Part shown: one piece after another, positions 24,301 through 36,713 of the stretch
Layout: every line of letters starts with the position of its first letter
Numbering within the stretch: position 1 is the stretch's first letter
NCBI GenBank assembly: GCA_951799425.1
Contig: OX637394.1
Span: forward strand, 2,615,501 to 2,679,500
From: Ilex aquifolium
Lineage: Eukaryota > Streptophyta > Magnoliopsida > Aquifoliales > Aquifoliaceae
DNA: 64,000 nt
Direction of reading: 5' to 3'
Program-made: the position numbers and the translations under genes
The notes under the pieces: model-generated
Database searches by the model: none
The model's input: only the letters and a program-made list of their open reading frames with translations
Told to the model about the DNA's origin: nothing

Positions 24301-24939
24301 ACAATCTGCTCCTTCCGAGTTCTGGCCGCTTAATGTGATGTGCTCCATCTTGAGGAGCATTTTAATTTTAAGTATCAAGTATGTGCACTAATAAGAATAG
24401 AGATATTAGGGCGAATGGTATTTTATATCTTCAAAGATTAAATTAAACTTTTATTTTGTACCTTTAAGAATTCATTTTTTTTACAATACACTCTTAATGT
24501 ATCAAAAATATTGTAATGTGACATTTATGTTAGTTTTTTTTTTAGTTTTTCTGTTAGTGTCAATCGATTGACTTTTGACAGAAAAAATAATAAAAGCTAA
24601 CAGAAGAGTTATATTGTAATATTTTTGATTCATTGAGAATACAATGTGAGAAATTTAATTTTTGAAGGTATAAAATATTTTTTTTTTTTAAATTTTTAGA
24701 TGCAAAAAACCCAAAATATTAACCCACAGATCCATTTAATTAAAGTCTTGCTTGCCACCATGAAATTTGGATTTACTTGATATGTGTATAGTTTTATGAA
24801 GGAATGTGTATCGTTTGGGCTGCAATCACAAACTCTCGTTATCAAAAAATAGTAACAAGAAGCTTTAATCCCTATACCTATCAATTAGATTTAAGTTCCG
24901 TGGCACCGGTCACAAAGTGTTAACCTTATGGCTAGGGCT
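24301..24939. other. AT-rich spacer
   Basis: No gene or clear repeat border is seen. A 62-codon open frame near 24696-24884 has no recognisable domain. Confidence 0.4.
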
Positions 24940-25225
24940 GTTAGTCGAACGAGTTCGAGTCTAGTTCAAGTCGAGTTTGAAAAACTTGTTTTTTAATTGA
25001 GGTTAAAAAATTGTTTAAGTTTGACTCGTTTAGGAAACAAGCCGAGCCTGAACGAGTCCAAAACAAGTCGAGCCCGAGTCGAGTTCAAATATTTACACAT
25101 AAACGAGTCAAATCTGTCGAGTTTGAGCCGAGCATGTAGAACTTATTTTTTAAACGAGCTTAAAAAGTTGTTCAAGTTCGGACTTGTTTAAAAAACGAAC
25201 TGAGCCTGAAAGAGTCAAATCCGAA
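24940..25225. repeat. Dispersed CGAGTTCGAG-type repeat
   Basis: A block rich in cgagttcgag, aagtcgag, aacgagcc and gtttaaaaaacgaac. The reverse complement of 39958-40205 shares its order of words (tttttaaacgag, aaaaa(g/t)tgttcaag, gagccga), so the two are copies of one family in opposite orientation. Confidence 0.6.
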
Positions 25226-26369
25226 TAGTTCAGTTTAATTAAAAACCCTACTTATGGGTCTAACCTAAAGCATTTTAATTTTTGCATGTACATCTCTCCT
25301 CCCCTCTTAATAGAAAAGCGAGGAAGAGAGAGAAGAAAAAGCAAAACAAAATTATTATATGACTCTTGAAATTTGATCTCAAATTTTTTTTTTTATCGCA
25401 TAACCAATTAATTTTTGTTCAACAGATTGTCGGTTTCTCTTACGTAACAGCACAAGATCAGACTATATAATAACAGTTCGAATTGCCAAACAGCTCATAG
25501 GACTAATAACAGCTGACCGCAATCAGCTAAAGGTCACAAAAACTAAATCATTGTTTTGGGTAAACAGAAAAAACCTCAACTTTACCAAAATTCAAACCAT
25601 TAATATCAGCGGAACCCAACTTGGGAAAGACAAATCTCTGTTTGCTTGGCCAACGGAAAAGAAAGTAGACTACTGAAAGGAAAATTCAAAAAGAGAACAC
25701 AAAGAAAAAAACTTTCCCTTTTACCAAACAAGCGAAAGAAAGTGAAAGACTGTTGAGAATTTTTCTTTGGATTCCTTCACTTTGATCACACGCTCTCTGC
25801 GGCTCTGCAGCTTTGTTCCCAATTTTGTGATTTGGGTTTGTAAACTCAACCCAGAAAAGTAGTGGGTTAGGTTTTTTTGAATCTGGTGTGGAGTCTCATT
25901 TGGTTAAGTTTTCTGGCGACTACATTTCAAACAAGGTTAGTGGGTCTCTCTCTTTCTCGTTTTGGTTTTTCTTGTGTTTCTCATAGGGGGGATTCGGTGG
26001 GCTTTGATGTGGTTTGGTTGCATATATTGTGGAGATCTTGTGTAACCTTTGGTGGGTCTTTGGCTTTTTCGGGTCTATTACAATACAAGACTAAAAGAGC
26101 AGAAAGTTCTGTTTGGTAATTTCTGTGAGGAGGAAGAATATAGATGTGGAAGACGGTGATTGCAATAATCTTTACTTTTGGAGAGTTCAGTATAGAGAAC
26201 CCCTAGTCTGGATTTTGCAGTGTAAAATTTATAGGGAGAAACCCAATTTGGGCTTGTGAGGATTTATTTGTTTGTGTTTTGTTTCATTACTGTTTTTAGT
26301 TTCGGTTTCGGAGAAGAAGCTTATCTAGCTATTGTGGAGATCTGGGATTTGTTTCAACTGTTATGTCCC
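25226..26369 (+). promoter_or_regulatory. Promoter and 5' leader region of the EOL gene
   Basis: Sequence upstream of the ETO1-like start. Open frames at 25877-26119 and 26256-26369 have no upstream ATG that would extend the protein and are read as leader. A short upstream ORF at 26363-26401 overlaps the main ATG (see findings). No unambiguous TATA box was chosen. Confidence 0.4.
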
Positions 26370-29300
26370 ATGAGGACTCTCTTTCCTTCCGAGTCTTGTA
26401 AAGAAACACAGCTCAATGCTATCAATCCACAATCATGGCTCCAGGTTGAAAGAGGGAAGCTTTCTAAACTCTCATATCAGACCCCATCTTCCATGTAAGT
26501 TCTCCATTTTCAGTTTTCCTGAAAGCATTTTGAACAAGGGAAAATTTTCGTGAAATTAAATTCTGCATATTGTGTTTGATATTTGTAGAGAATCTCTTAT
26601 CAAAGTCCCGGAGCCACCGATTCTTCCATTCTTTAAACCTGTTGATTATGTAGAAGTTTTAGCTAAAATTCATGAAGAACTCGAGTCATGTCCTCCACAT
26701 GAGAGGTCGAGTCTCTATTTGTTGCAGTTTCAGGTCTTTAAGGGCCTTGGTGAAGTCAAACTAATGCGGAGGAGCCTTCGTTCGGCTTGGCTGAAGGCAA
26801 GTACTGTTCAAGAGAAACTTGTCTTTGGAGCATGGTTAAAGTATGAGAAGCCAGGTGAAGAGCTCATCTCTGACTTGCTTTGTTCTTGTGGTAAATGTGC
26901 AAAGGAGTTCGTGATGATAGACATTGCCTCTGAACTTTCCACTCATGTAAATATTACTTCCCCTATAGTTATGGTACCAGATAGGAGCAGCGTTCCAAAA
27001 AATGTGACTTTTCATATTGGAGATGAGAAAATAGATTGTGACAGGCAGAAGATTGCCGGACTTTCAGCTCCATTTCATGCCATGCTTAATGGCTGTTTTA
27101 CAGAGTCACTTAGAGAGGATATAGATTTGTCTCAAAACAATATTTCCCCTTTGGGTATGAGGGTGATCAATGACTTCAGCCTAACAGGCAGTTTAAATGA
27201 AGTTTCACCCAACCTTTTGTTGGAGATATTATTATTTGCCAACAAATTTTGCTGTGAAAAGCTCAAGGATGCTTGTGGCAGAAAACTTGCTTCTCTGATT
27301 TCCTCCAGACAAGATGCTGTGGAACTCATGGAATATGCTCTTGAATTGAATTGCCCTGTCCTTGCTGTATCATGTTTGCAAGTGTTTCTACGTGAACTCC
27401 CCGACTCTCTTAATGACAGTAAGATAGTTGAATTATTAAGCAATGCTAACAGGCAACAAAGATCAATTATGGTTGGTCCAGCCTCATATTCCCTCTACAG
27501 TTTATTAAGTGAAGTTGCCATGAACCTAGATCCCAAATCAGATAAAGCAACTCTTTTCTTGGAACGTTTGGTAGACTCTGCTGAAAGTACCCGACATAAA
27601 ATGGTGGTATACCATCAGTTGGGATTTGTAAGACTCCTGAGGAAAGAATATGATGAAGCTGAGAGGCTCTTTGAGGTGGCTTTAAATGCGGGCCATGTAT
27701 ATTCTGTCGTTGGATTGGCTAGATTGGGTGGCATTAAGGGCCATAAACTTTGGTCTTATGAGAAACTCAATTCTGTCATTTCCTCTGTTACTCCACTGGG
27801 ATGGATGTATCAGGAGAGGTCACTATACTGTGAAGGTGATAAGAGGTGGGAAGACCTTCTGAAAGCGACCGAGTTGGACCCAACACTTACTTACCCCTAC
27901 ATGTATCGAGCTGCATCCTTGATGAGAAAACAAAATGTTGAAGCTGCCCTTGCAGAAATAAATCGTGTTCTTGGGTTCAAACTGGCATTAGAATGCTTGG
28001 AACTCCGATTTTGTTTCTATCTGGCTCTTGAGAACTACCAATCAGCATTTTGTGATGTTCAAGCCATTCTTACCCTTTGTCCCGGTTATAGGATGTTTGA
28101 GGGACGAGTTGCAGCATCCCAATTGCGTACTCTTGTGCGTGAACATGTTGAGAATTGGACAACTGCAGATTGTTGGCTCCAACTGTATGATCGATGGTCT
28201 TCAGTTGATGATATCGGATCCCTCTCTGTGATATACCAGATGCTTGAGTCTGATGCAGCGAAAGGAGTTCTTTACTTTAGACAGTCTTTGCTTCTCCTAA
28301 GGTACGTTCTAGTTATTTTTCTTTTTCCTGATGTTTGGCAATAATTAACTGAGTTATATATAAAAGTAATTATTTCAATGGTCTATTATCCAACACTAGA
28401 GTTATTATTTCTGCAAGACGTGTATAAGGCAAATCATATCGTAATAGCGATATTTTACACAAATAAATAGTTAGACTAAGTGAAGCCCTATATCATGAAG
28501 TAGTCTACAGTCACCTGTTGTCCTGATTGCCAATATATTTTCTCTATCCAATACTTTTGCCAAGGAGCTTTTTATCAATGTGGCACCTCTGTCTGTGTAT
28601 GACTGTTAGTGGCTTGGAATCTTCTGATAAGTTCCATTTTTTTTCCTGACAATGTTCAAAGAAACATTTTTTATTTGGGAAGCCATAACAATTGGTATTT
28701 TGTTACTAGAAACTTCAATTGTCTATCTATCTTATGACCAGCTTTACTTGGCATAACTGCTAGACTCAAAATATATTGCACGCTTGCACCCACACGCTAT
28801 GGAGAAGCCTTGTTCATATACTTCTCCATGCCTGTAATTTGGAGAGTTGCCAGGTCCAACACCTCATATCTATGTTAGACTGAACACCTGTGGTTGTTGC
28901 TGCAATCAATATCTTCGTAACACGCATTAGATCTCCACATCGAAGTTGCTTTTAAATTTTCCCACTCATATTCCAGTTTTTTTGGATTCTAAGTAAGTTT
29001 TGGCGACAAATGGTTTTTGTATCCCGATTTTGTGTGCCCTGATGAGTCTCTGTGGATTTTTCGTATACAGAAAACGATTTCGTGGTATGCTCATCTTCTT
29101 AGATATAGCTTTTTAATTTGGCAGGCCAATTAGAAACTAATCTTGATCTCTTCCTCCAGTTTTTTATTATTTAACTGCCACCACCACCCCAAGGAGATGT
29201 CTATGGGTATATGTAGCTGAATGTCTTGCCCATTATTGTCTGCATATAGAATAACAGAAACAGAAAAACTTACCTTATTTTAAGCTCATTCTATGCTTGA

Positions 29301-31697
29301 TCAGATTGAACTGTCCCGAAGCAGCCATGCGAAGTTTACAGTTGGCTTGCCAGCATGCATCTAGTGAACATGAACGTTTGGTATATGAGGGATGGATCTT
29401 GTATGATACTGGTCATTGTGAAGAAGGACTACGAAAAGCAGAGGAGTCTATTAGCCAGAAGAGATCTTTTGAGGCCTTCTTTCTGAAAGCTTATGCATTG
29501 GCTGACTCTAGCCAGGATTCATCTTGTTCTTCTACTGTTGTATCTCTTCTTGAAGATGCCTTGAAGTGCCCCTCAGATAGGCTTCGCAAAGGTCAGGTAT
29601 GATTTTTCTTTACCCGAGACAGCCGCAACATGTAAGAAGATTGACCTTTAATTGTCAGGTACAGTTCTAGATGGTAGAAAGAGAGTAGTAGAAGGTAAGT
29701 ATTGCCCGGTTGAATAGGTCTTGCTATAAGAAATGTATTGAAGAGCGTACTTAACAACAACCATCTGGCATGCTTACTATGTGAGATCTAGTTTTAGACT
29801 GAAACCAAGTAACTGCCGTAGTGAGGTGACTATACATGTAATGTCAAATAAGGAGCCTAAGGAGTAAAAAGTTTCTGAGGCTACAAGTAGCATGAAAAGA
29901 ACTTGTGGTTAAAAAGATGGGAAGATGAGCTCTTGGTGTTAGATTGTGAATATGAAAGCTGGAAACAAAATCATAACAAAATATATAATGGAAGCTGCAC
30001 AAAAGTCCAGATTATGGTAGTGCAATGTTGCAAAAGTATTCTAATAAGCTTCTAAGGTTTAGTAGTACATAAATTTGAGTTCCGTCAAAGAAAAGTAGAA
30101 GGCAAAGAGTTGAGTTTTAGATTACATTTTGTGCAAATAATGCCGAAGTGGCTGAAAATTCCTTGAGTTGTGTCTTTTTCTTAAGAAAAATGAAAAGGTG
30201 CATATAAAATACAGACTGGAAATCATAAATCTCATATATAGGGCGCTTAATTTGCCTGTTGGACACTTGTGAGCTGTGGGAGACCATGCCTTCTATTTGG
30301 TTCGTTGACAATGTAATATGCGTGCCTCAATCCCATCATCCATGTGTTGTAAGTCTTTCTCAAGAAAAGAAAAAACATTAAATAAGGACTAACTGGAAAT
30401 CATATATGTGATATATAGGGTGCTTATGCCTGCACCAGACACTTAAAAATCCAACACCTCTAATCATCTTCCTATCATTCAATATGGGCAGGCCTTGAAC
30501 AATCTTGGAAGTGTTTTTGTTGACTGTGGGAAGCTAGATTTGGCAGCTGATTGCTACATTAATGCCCTTAAAATCCAGCACACCCGTGCCCACCAGGGCC
30601 TCGCTCGTGTCCATTTCCTTAGAAATGATAAGAATGCTGCATACGAGGAGATGACCAAATTGATTGAGAAGGCGCAGAACAATGCATCTGCCTATGAGAA
30701 GAGGTCAGAGTACTGTGAACGTGAACTCGCAAAGGAAGATCTAGAGATGGTCACTCGCTTAGATCCCCTCCGGGTTTATCCTTATAGATACCGAGCTGCA
30801 GGTTTGAATTTCTTGTTCATTTTGGTTTCTGTTTCTAATGTTTTATGAAAAACGTCAGCATAAAGAATAACCGAAGCAACCAGATCAGACAAATTGGACT
30901 TCTGTAGACACTGAGTGAAAAGTTAAGAATAACATCCCATCATATCCTATTTTTCCTAAGAAGCACTACTTTTCTTTACCTTTGCTCCTGATTCCTCTAT
31001 CCACCCAGTCGTCCCAAAATCAGGGAAAAAGAAAGAAAAAAGGAGAAAAGGGGGGGGGGGGGAGGCGTTGGCGTTTTTTTGTGGCAAGTTTTACCTGCTA
31101 GCTTTTTTACTTTTTCCATCCAACTGTATGTTTATGTTCTTTCTAAAAGTTTCTTCAGTTGAAATATTGCTCTGAAGAAATTGCCATTATTATGAATTAC
31201 TCCATATCAGTAATTCTGGACCTTCTGATTGATAGTTACCCTTTAACATGTAATACTATTCAGGTAGACAAAAGGACATTAAGACTGCCACCCGTCCTCT
31301 TCTTTTCCCAACAATTTAAATATGTCAAGTTGGATGTATAAGTTGTGTTTTGCTCACTGAGGTTGAGGTGCTTGTAGTATATTTTAAAAATGGTTCAAAT
31401 GATTTACTAGATGGCAACCATTATCTTGAATTCTTCATGTTGGCTGATATTGAGCTGGAATTGGTGGTTATAACAGTGTTGATGGACAATCATAAGGAGA
31501 AGGAAGCCATAGAGGAATTATCAAGGGCAATTGCATTCAAAGCAGACCTTCACCTTCTACACCTCCGGGCTGCATTCCACGAGCACATTGGCGATGTTCT
31601 AGGTGCCCTGCGAGATTGTCGAGCTGCTCTCTCTGTTGACCCCAACCATCAAGAGATGCTGGAACTTCATAGTCGTGTAAACAGCCAAGAACCATGA
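26370..31697 (+). CDS. EOL1: ETO1-like (EOL) BTB-TPR adaptor, regulator of ethylene synthesis
   Basis: Coding exons 26370-26494, 26589-28301, 29305-29596, 30492-30801 and 31477-31697 join in frame to 886 residues, close to the usual 880-950. The start reads MRTLFPSESCKETQLNAINP. IESLIKVPEPPILPFFKPVD follows the first intron, as in ETO1/EOL proteins. A BTB domain begins at NVTFHIGDEKIDC (about residue 180) and runs to about 280. TPR-like helices fill the remainder, such as YHQLGFVRLLRKEYDEAERL, ALNNLGSVFVDCGKLDLAAD and the end LRAAFHEHIGDVLGALRDCR. ETO1 and its paralogues act as CUL3 ubiquitin ligase adaptors that bind type 2 ACC synthases through the TPR part and promote their degradation, restraining ethylene production. 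It looks intact. EOL1 rather than EOL2 or ETO1 is chosen from the N-terminus and is the less certain part. Confidence 0.93.
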
Positions 31698-32563
31698 GAA
31701 GGAAAACAGAAAAATGGTAAAGACATGGAAAAGGCATATCTTGGTGGTACAACCACTGTATTATACCTGTGACTCTGAGTGAGCCTTGTGCATGTAACAT
31801 CTATGTCTCATATTCCTCTTACTTTTTCCTAAATTTTTGTAATTTTTTTTTTGTAATTTTTGGTATTATAGTTTATTTAATGGAAATCAGCACGCCTCTG
31901 TATTTGTTTTCTTTTTTTTTTTATTGAATATTTTAGATGTGGCATCTAGAACAATGTAGAAGGTTCGTGCATTTTTTTGATAGTTTATTTGTGGAATGGT
32001 CCTACCATTCGGCTGTGGGTTGGAATCCACTCTCTTAATTTTATAATTGTTGTGATAAAAAAAAATTTATAATTGTTATTTTAATTGTTTTTTAGGAATT
32101 TTATACTCTACTTTTATCAAATTTTACCTAATCAATTGCTACCTTTTTGTAGAAGGGTCTCAAAAAAAGTCCAAAAAGAAAAAAAAAAAAAAAAACCATA
32201 CCAGCGCCCACATGAACAATTTAAATATTACCATGGAAGAACATGTAATAGATATTGAATGTTGATGAAATATATTTTTTATGTTTTAGCCATTTAGTTT
32301 ATTCTGCAATGATCTCAGATGAAGCTACAAAGAGCTTGATTTGATAACTTTAACCACTTGATTAATTTGGGTTTAATGTCTGTTTTAGTTTATTTACATC
32401 TCGATTAGTTCATTTCTTAGTCCAATTAGAAGCATGTCATTCAAGTCCGCATTAAAATATTTATAAAAAATAATTTTTTTATTACCTGAAGGTAGGTCAA
32501 GATTCAAATTCAAGAAGGGATGTTAAGATTCAAATTCATGAAATTAAAATATTTTAAAGATAT
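31698..32563. other. 3' flank of the EOL gene and spacer
   Basis: AT-rich sequence with T runs near 31843-31852 and 31911-31922 and an A run near 32179-32195. It probably includes the 3' untranslated region, but no coding sequence or defined repeat was recognised. Confidence 0.45.
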
Positions 32564-32572
32564 TTAAATTTA

Positions 32573-33562
32573 GGGCGAATTACACTCAGACCCCCTGACA
32601 TTTAAAATATTATACACAAATCCCTTGAGGTTTGTACGCGCGTAACACTTAGATCCTCACTATAAATATATCTGTTAATAAATTACACTTAGACCCTCTT
32701 GAAGTTTGTAAGTATATAATACTTAGACCCCTTAAGTTTAAAATATTATACTTAAACAAAAAATACTCTAATCAAAGATAGAATATCAAATATTTTAAAT
32801 TTTAGAACCAAAATTCATGTTCTATTGTATCATTTATTGAAATAAAATTAAAATTAAAATTTTAATTTTTTCTTAAAAATCGTAATTAATATACAATTAT
32901 ACTATTTATTGAAATAAAACTAAAAAATCAAATAAGGGGTCTAAGTCATTCATAATAGAATATAAATTTTACATCCAAAATTCATGTTCTATTATGTCAA
33001 TTATTGAAATAAAATCAACAATGAAAATCTAGTTTAAAAAAAAATCATAGTTCGTATATAATTATATTATCTATTAGAATAAAACTAAAAAATTAAATAA
33101 TGGATCAAACTGTAATAAACACAATATCTTTTAGCTTTAATTGAGGTAGTTTGGTATTTTAATTTGGTCATTTAAACGACCAAATTAAATTCTAATAGAC
33201 AATATAATTGTATACTAATTACGATTTTTTAAGAAAAAATTAATTTTTTATTTTTTATTTTATTTCAATAAAATAAAAAATAAAACATGAATTTTAATTG
33301 TAAAATTTAAAATATGTGATATTTTATTTTTGATTGAAATATTTTTGGTGTAAGTATAACAGTTTAAACTTAAAGGGTCTAAGTAACATATGTTTATAAA
33401 TTTTAAGGAGTCTGAGTGTAATTTATTAATGGATATATTTAAAGTAGGGGTCTAAGTGTTATATACGTACAAATTTTAAAGGGTCTGTATGTAATATTTT
33501 AAATGTCAGGGGATCTAAGTGATTAAGTGACAAATCTCAAAGAATCTGAGTGTAATTCTCCC
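32573..33562. mobile_element. 990 bp fold-back element with 9 bp target duplication (Mutator-like MITE)
   Basis: The ends are GGGCGAATTACACTCAGA and, on the right, TCTGAGTGTAATTCTCCC. Inverted similarity continues inward over several hundred bases (CCCCTGACATTTAAAATATTA against TAATATTTTAAATGTCAGGGG, and further blocks around 32680-32850 and 33220-33440). The perfect 9-mer TTAAATTTA flanks it on both sides (32564-32572 and 33563-33571). A 9 bp duplication with long inverted ends is the usual mark of Mutator-like elements. No transposase is encoded. Confidence 0.88.
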
Positions 33563-33659
33563 TTAAATTTATAACTTATTTCTCCTATCACGGATTTAAG
33601 TGATGCTTTTGACTGTTGTCCACAGCGCACCAATCAAATTTAGTAAGTCTTAGTTGGAT

Positions 33660-33799
33660 TTCCAGAACTTTCCGAATAACCTCTCTCCCCCCCGGGGCAA
33701 CCCCCCTCTCCCGCGGAAATAAGAAAGTCATGCCCTAATATCTAGAACCTTCCACCATGGTTTTTTTCACTGCATGAAACCCATTCAGCTCTATTTATT
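33660..33799 (+). promoter_or_regulatory. Heat-shock elements and TATA-like box of the HSF gene
   Basis: A perfect three-unit heat-shock element, TTCCAGAACTTTC (TTC-nn-GAA-nn-TTC), lies at 33660-33672. A second two-unit site, GAACCTTC, lies at 33745-33752. A TATA-like TATTTATT follows at 33792-33799. Order and spacing suit a heat-induced promoter and imply a 5' leader of about 450 nt, which is inference. Confidence 0.6.
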
Positions 33800-34272
33800 G
33801 CTTTAAACACTCTCTTCCAGAGCTTGTTTGTCTAGGTTAATAAGCCTTGTTTGACAAATCAAACTTCTTCTTGACATCATAAACGACCTTCCCAATAGCG
33901 GAAAGCATAGTGTGCAAAAGACATCTCAATTTTGCTTGGCCTTTCTATTTTTATCATCACATTCAACTGATTTTCACTCTCAAACCATCAATGCAATTTC
34001 TTTCAAATTTCATGTAGAACTGCGATCCCTTTATTACTCTGTTCTTTCCAAAACTTCCACTCTTCTTCTTTGCCTATTTACACTTCGCTCTTGAATTGCC
34101 AAAACTTCGATCTTTGATTATTACTCTGTTCCAGACTTCCAGGTTGTATACTCTGTTATCTATTTGATCAAAGTGCCTCTGATTAATAGACCCAAATCAA
34201 ATTCAGCAAATATATAGCAAAAACAATAAAAAACCCATCAAGAAATTAATTGTTTTTTGTTCATGTTTGATC

Positions 34273-36713
34273 ATGAATCCTTCAGACCAAGTTAAAGAGG
34301 AGTACCCAGGATTGAATTTATCAGGGTCCGGTGACCCGCTAATGATGCCACCGCCACAGCCGATGGAGGGGCTTCATGACATTGGACCTCCACCATTCCT
34401 AACCAAAACCTTTGACATGGTGGATGATCCAACCATTGATCACATTGTTTCCTGGGGCAGAGGAGGCCAAAGCTTTGTTGTTTGGGACCCTCATGGCTTC
34501 TCCACCAATCTCCTCCCTAGATACTTCAAGCACAACAACTTCTCAAGCTTTGTCAGGCAGCTAAACACTTATGTAAGTACTCTGTTTAATTGATGTCTTA
34601 TTCTATTTCTTGCCTTCTTTTTTCAAATCTAATTGTAGTTCTGTTTGTTTTGAAATGACATGGAACATAGTTCAAATGGAATAAAGAAATATGCCTTCTT
34701 ATAATTTTTATTTTTTTGTGGCTAGTGTTTATACAAGTTCTTCAATGTGTCACATTCCTTTTCTGTAACTATGGGGACTCACTGACTGTGCATTTGAATT
34801 CCTTTTAAGTTATAATGACCGTTCATATGAGTTACTAAAGCTTCTTCATCAAATCACTTCCCAAAAAAGATGAAATGGTGTACCTTATTATAGTAGCTGA
34901 AACAGAGGATTCCAGTGCTACATTACAATATCTGATTTTTTTATGGCACTATGAACATCTCTCTCTTTACCCTTTGGATTATTTTTTATTGGATTTCCTC
35001 ATTTTTTTTTCTTCTTTTGCCTTCTTTAAGCAACAAAATCAATTAACCTTATACATATACTAGTGAATTATGTGTGTTTCTTTCATTTTTCTTATGTTTT
35101 ATTTACATTTCTCCTTCCTCAATTTTCTGACTGTGGACGTGTCCTTAACTTTTAAAACGTACAAAAAAACTGGGATACAAAATAGGAGTAGGGGTGTTCA
35201 AATTGTCGATTAGCCGCAATTTCTTACTCTATCCGACTATATTGAACGATTAGCCAAAAAAATCGAGTAAAAATGCAAAACAGTTTTTGGTCTTCCAATT
35301 AAATCGGGTAGAAATGTGGAATAACCATTAATTTCTGTATTCCTACCCTACCCTACCCCCATTAATTGATATATATATAAACTAAAAACCCTAATTCTCT
35401 AACCATATGGTTTAAACTTAAAATAATTGTTATTGTATTTGTGCAACAATTATGATGGATTGATGTTTATACTTTCTTGTGTTTTATTGTAGTTGTTGTT
35501 GTAATTGTTTTAGGTTTTAGTGTTATTAGTTTATCGTGTTGTTAAATTAGTGCTTATAATTTAATTGAATTGTTAAAATGATCCAAAAATTAATAACTAC
35601 AAAAGTGTTCACCAGATTTTCTACCCGATTAATTTGGCTAGAAGTCGGGTAGGAATACCACACTTGATCGAGTAGGATAAGCCAAGAAAAAATTATTTCG
35701 CAAAGTATCGGGTAAGAAGACGAAAGATCATATTTCCTACCCGTAGGGTAGGGTGAACACCCCTAGGAGATAGTGCAAGCCATTGGTACTAGCAGATAAG
35801 CTATAAATCTAATCTGTTCCATGTTCTTTTTGTAATATGTTTCTGCCTTCTTGCGTGAAGCCTTATGAGAGTTTTGGCTCTAATCATAAACTTGTTAGCC
35901 CTTGAACTTTGCGCTAAATATTGAAATTATTTCCTTCAGGGCTTCAGGAAGATTGATCCAGACAGATGGGAGTTCGCCAATGAAGCATTTCTAAAGGGTC
36001 AGAAGCATCTTCTGAGGACTATTAGGAGAAGAAAGGGACCTTCTCAGCCTTCTCCACAACCCACTCTTGGTGTTTGTGTTGAAGTTGGACAGTTTGGTTT
36101 AGACAGAGAAGTTGATACTCTGAAGCGCGACAAGCAGGTCTTAACGATGGAACTTGTGAATCTTAGACAGCAACAGAAGAATACCAGGGCTCAGCTTCAA
36201 GCCATGGAGCTAAAGCTACAAGGGACTGAGAAGAGGCAACAACAAATGATGAATTTCTTAGCAAAAGCTATGCAAAATCCTGTATTTATTCAACAATTAG
36301 TCCAGCAAAAAGAGAAAAGAAAGGAACTTGAAGAGGCTATTACGAAGAAAAGGCCACGACCAATTGATCAATGGCCTAGTGGAGAATCAAGCCAAAGTGG
36401 TGACAGACTAGATCTCATTAAGGCTGAGCCTCTAGAATTTGGAGATCCTTACGGGTATCAAGTGTCTGACCTGCAGGCACTTGCTTTAGAAATGCAGGGA
36501 TTTGGTAGAGGAAGAAGGGAGCAAGAGCAAGAACATGAAGAGCTAGAACAACTTGAGGGTGAGAATAGGGAACTTGATGAGGGATTCTGGGAAGAGTTAT
36601 TGAATGAGGAGTTTGATGAAGAATTGGGAATTACTGGGAACAAAGAAGATGAAGAGGAGGATGTGAATGTCTTGGGTGATAGGTTGGGGTTTTCGGGTTC
36701 AAGCCCGAAATAG
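34273..36713 (+). CDS. HSFA6B: Class A heat stress transcription factor (A6/A7 type)
   Basis: Two coding exons, 34273-34572 and 35940-36713, encode 357 residues; the intron falls after VRQLNTY, the conserved HSF position. The DNA-binding domain spans about residues 39-132 ([18 protein letters not shown] to [10 protein letters not shown]). The HR-A/B oligomerisation coiled coil spans about 150-220. A basic nuclear signal, KKRPRP, lies near 236-241. The acidic C-terminus carries an AHA activator motif, [13 protein letters not shown] (about 313-325). Class A factors trimerise and activate chaperone genes after heat through heat-shock elements. The upstream region has such elements, suggesting heat induction or autoregulation. 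The AHA motif and [10 protein letters not shown] start fit A6b or A7a; the exact subgroup is a judgement. The intron carries a MITE. Confidence 0.9.
35189..35765. mobile_element. MITE in the HSF intron, TAGGGGTGTTCA ends
   Basis: The left end TAGGGGTGTTCA is repeated inverted at the right end as TGAACACCCCTA. The 577 bp interior is AT-rich with gggtag motifs near the right side and contains no frame. Flanks share only a partial match (TAGGAG), so the target duplication and the superfamily are uncertain; hAT-like ends are possible. Confidence 0.65.

Noticed and set aside
26256-26369. Longer N-terminus for the EOL protein
   Set aside because: The frame is open upstream but has no in-frame ATG before 26370.
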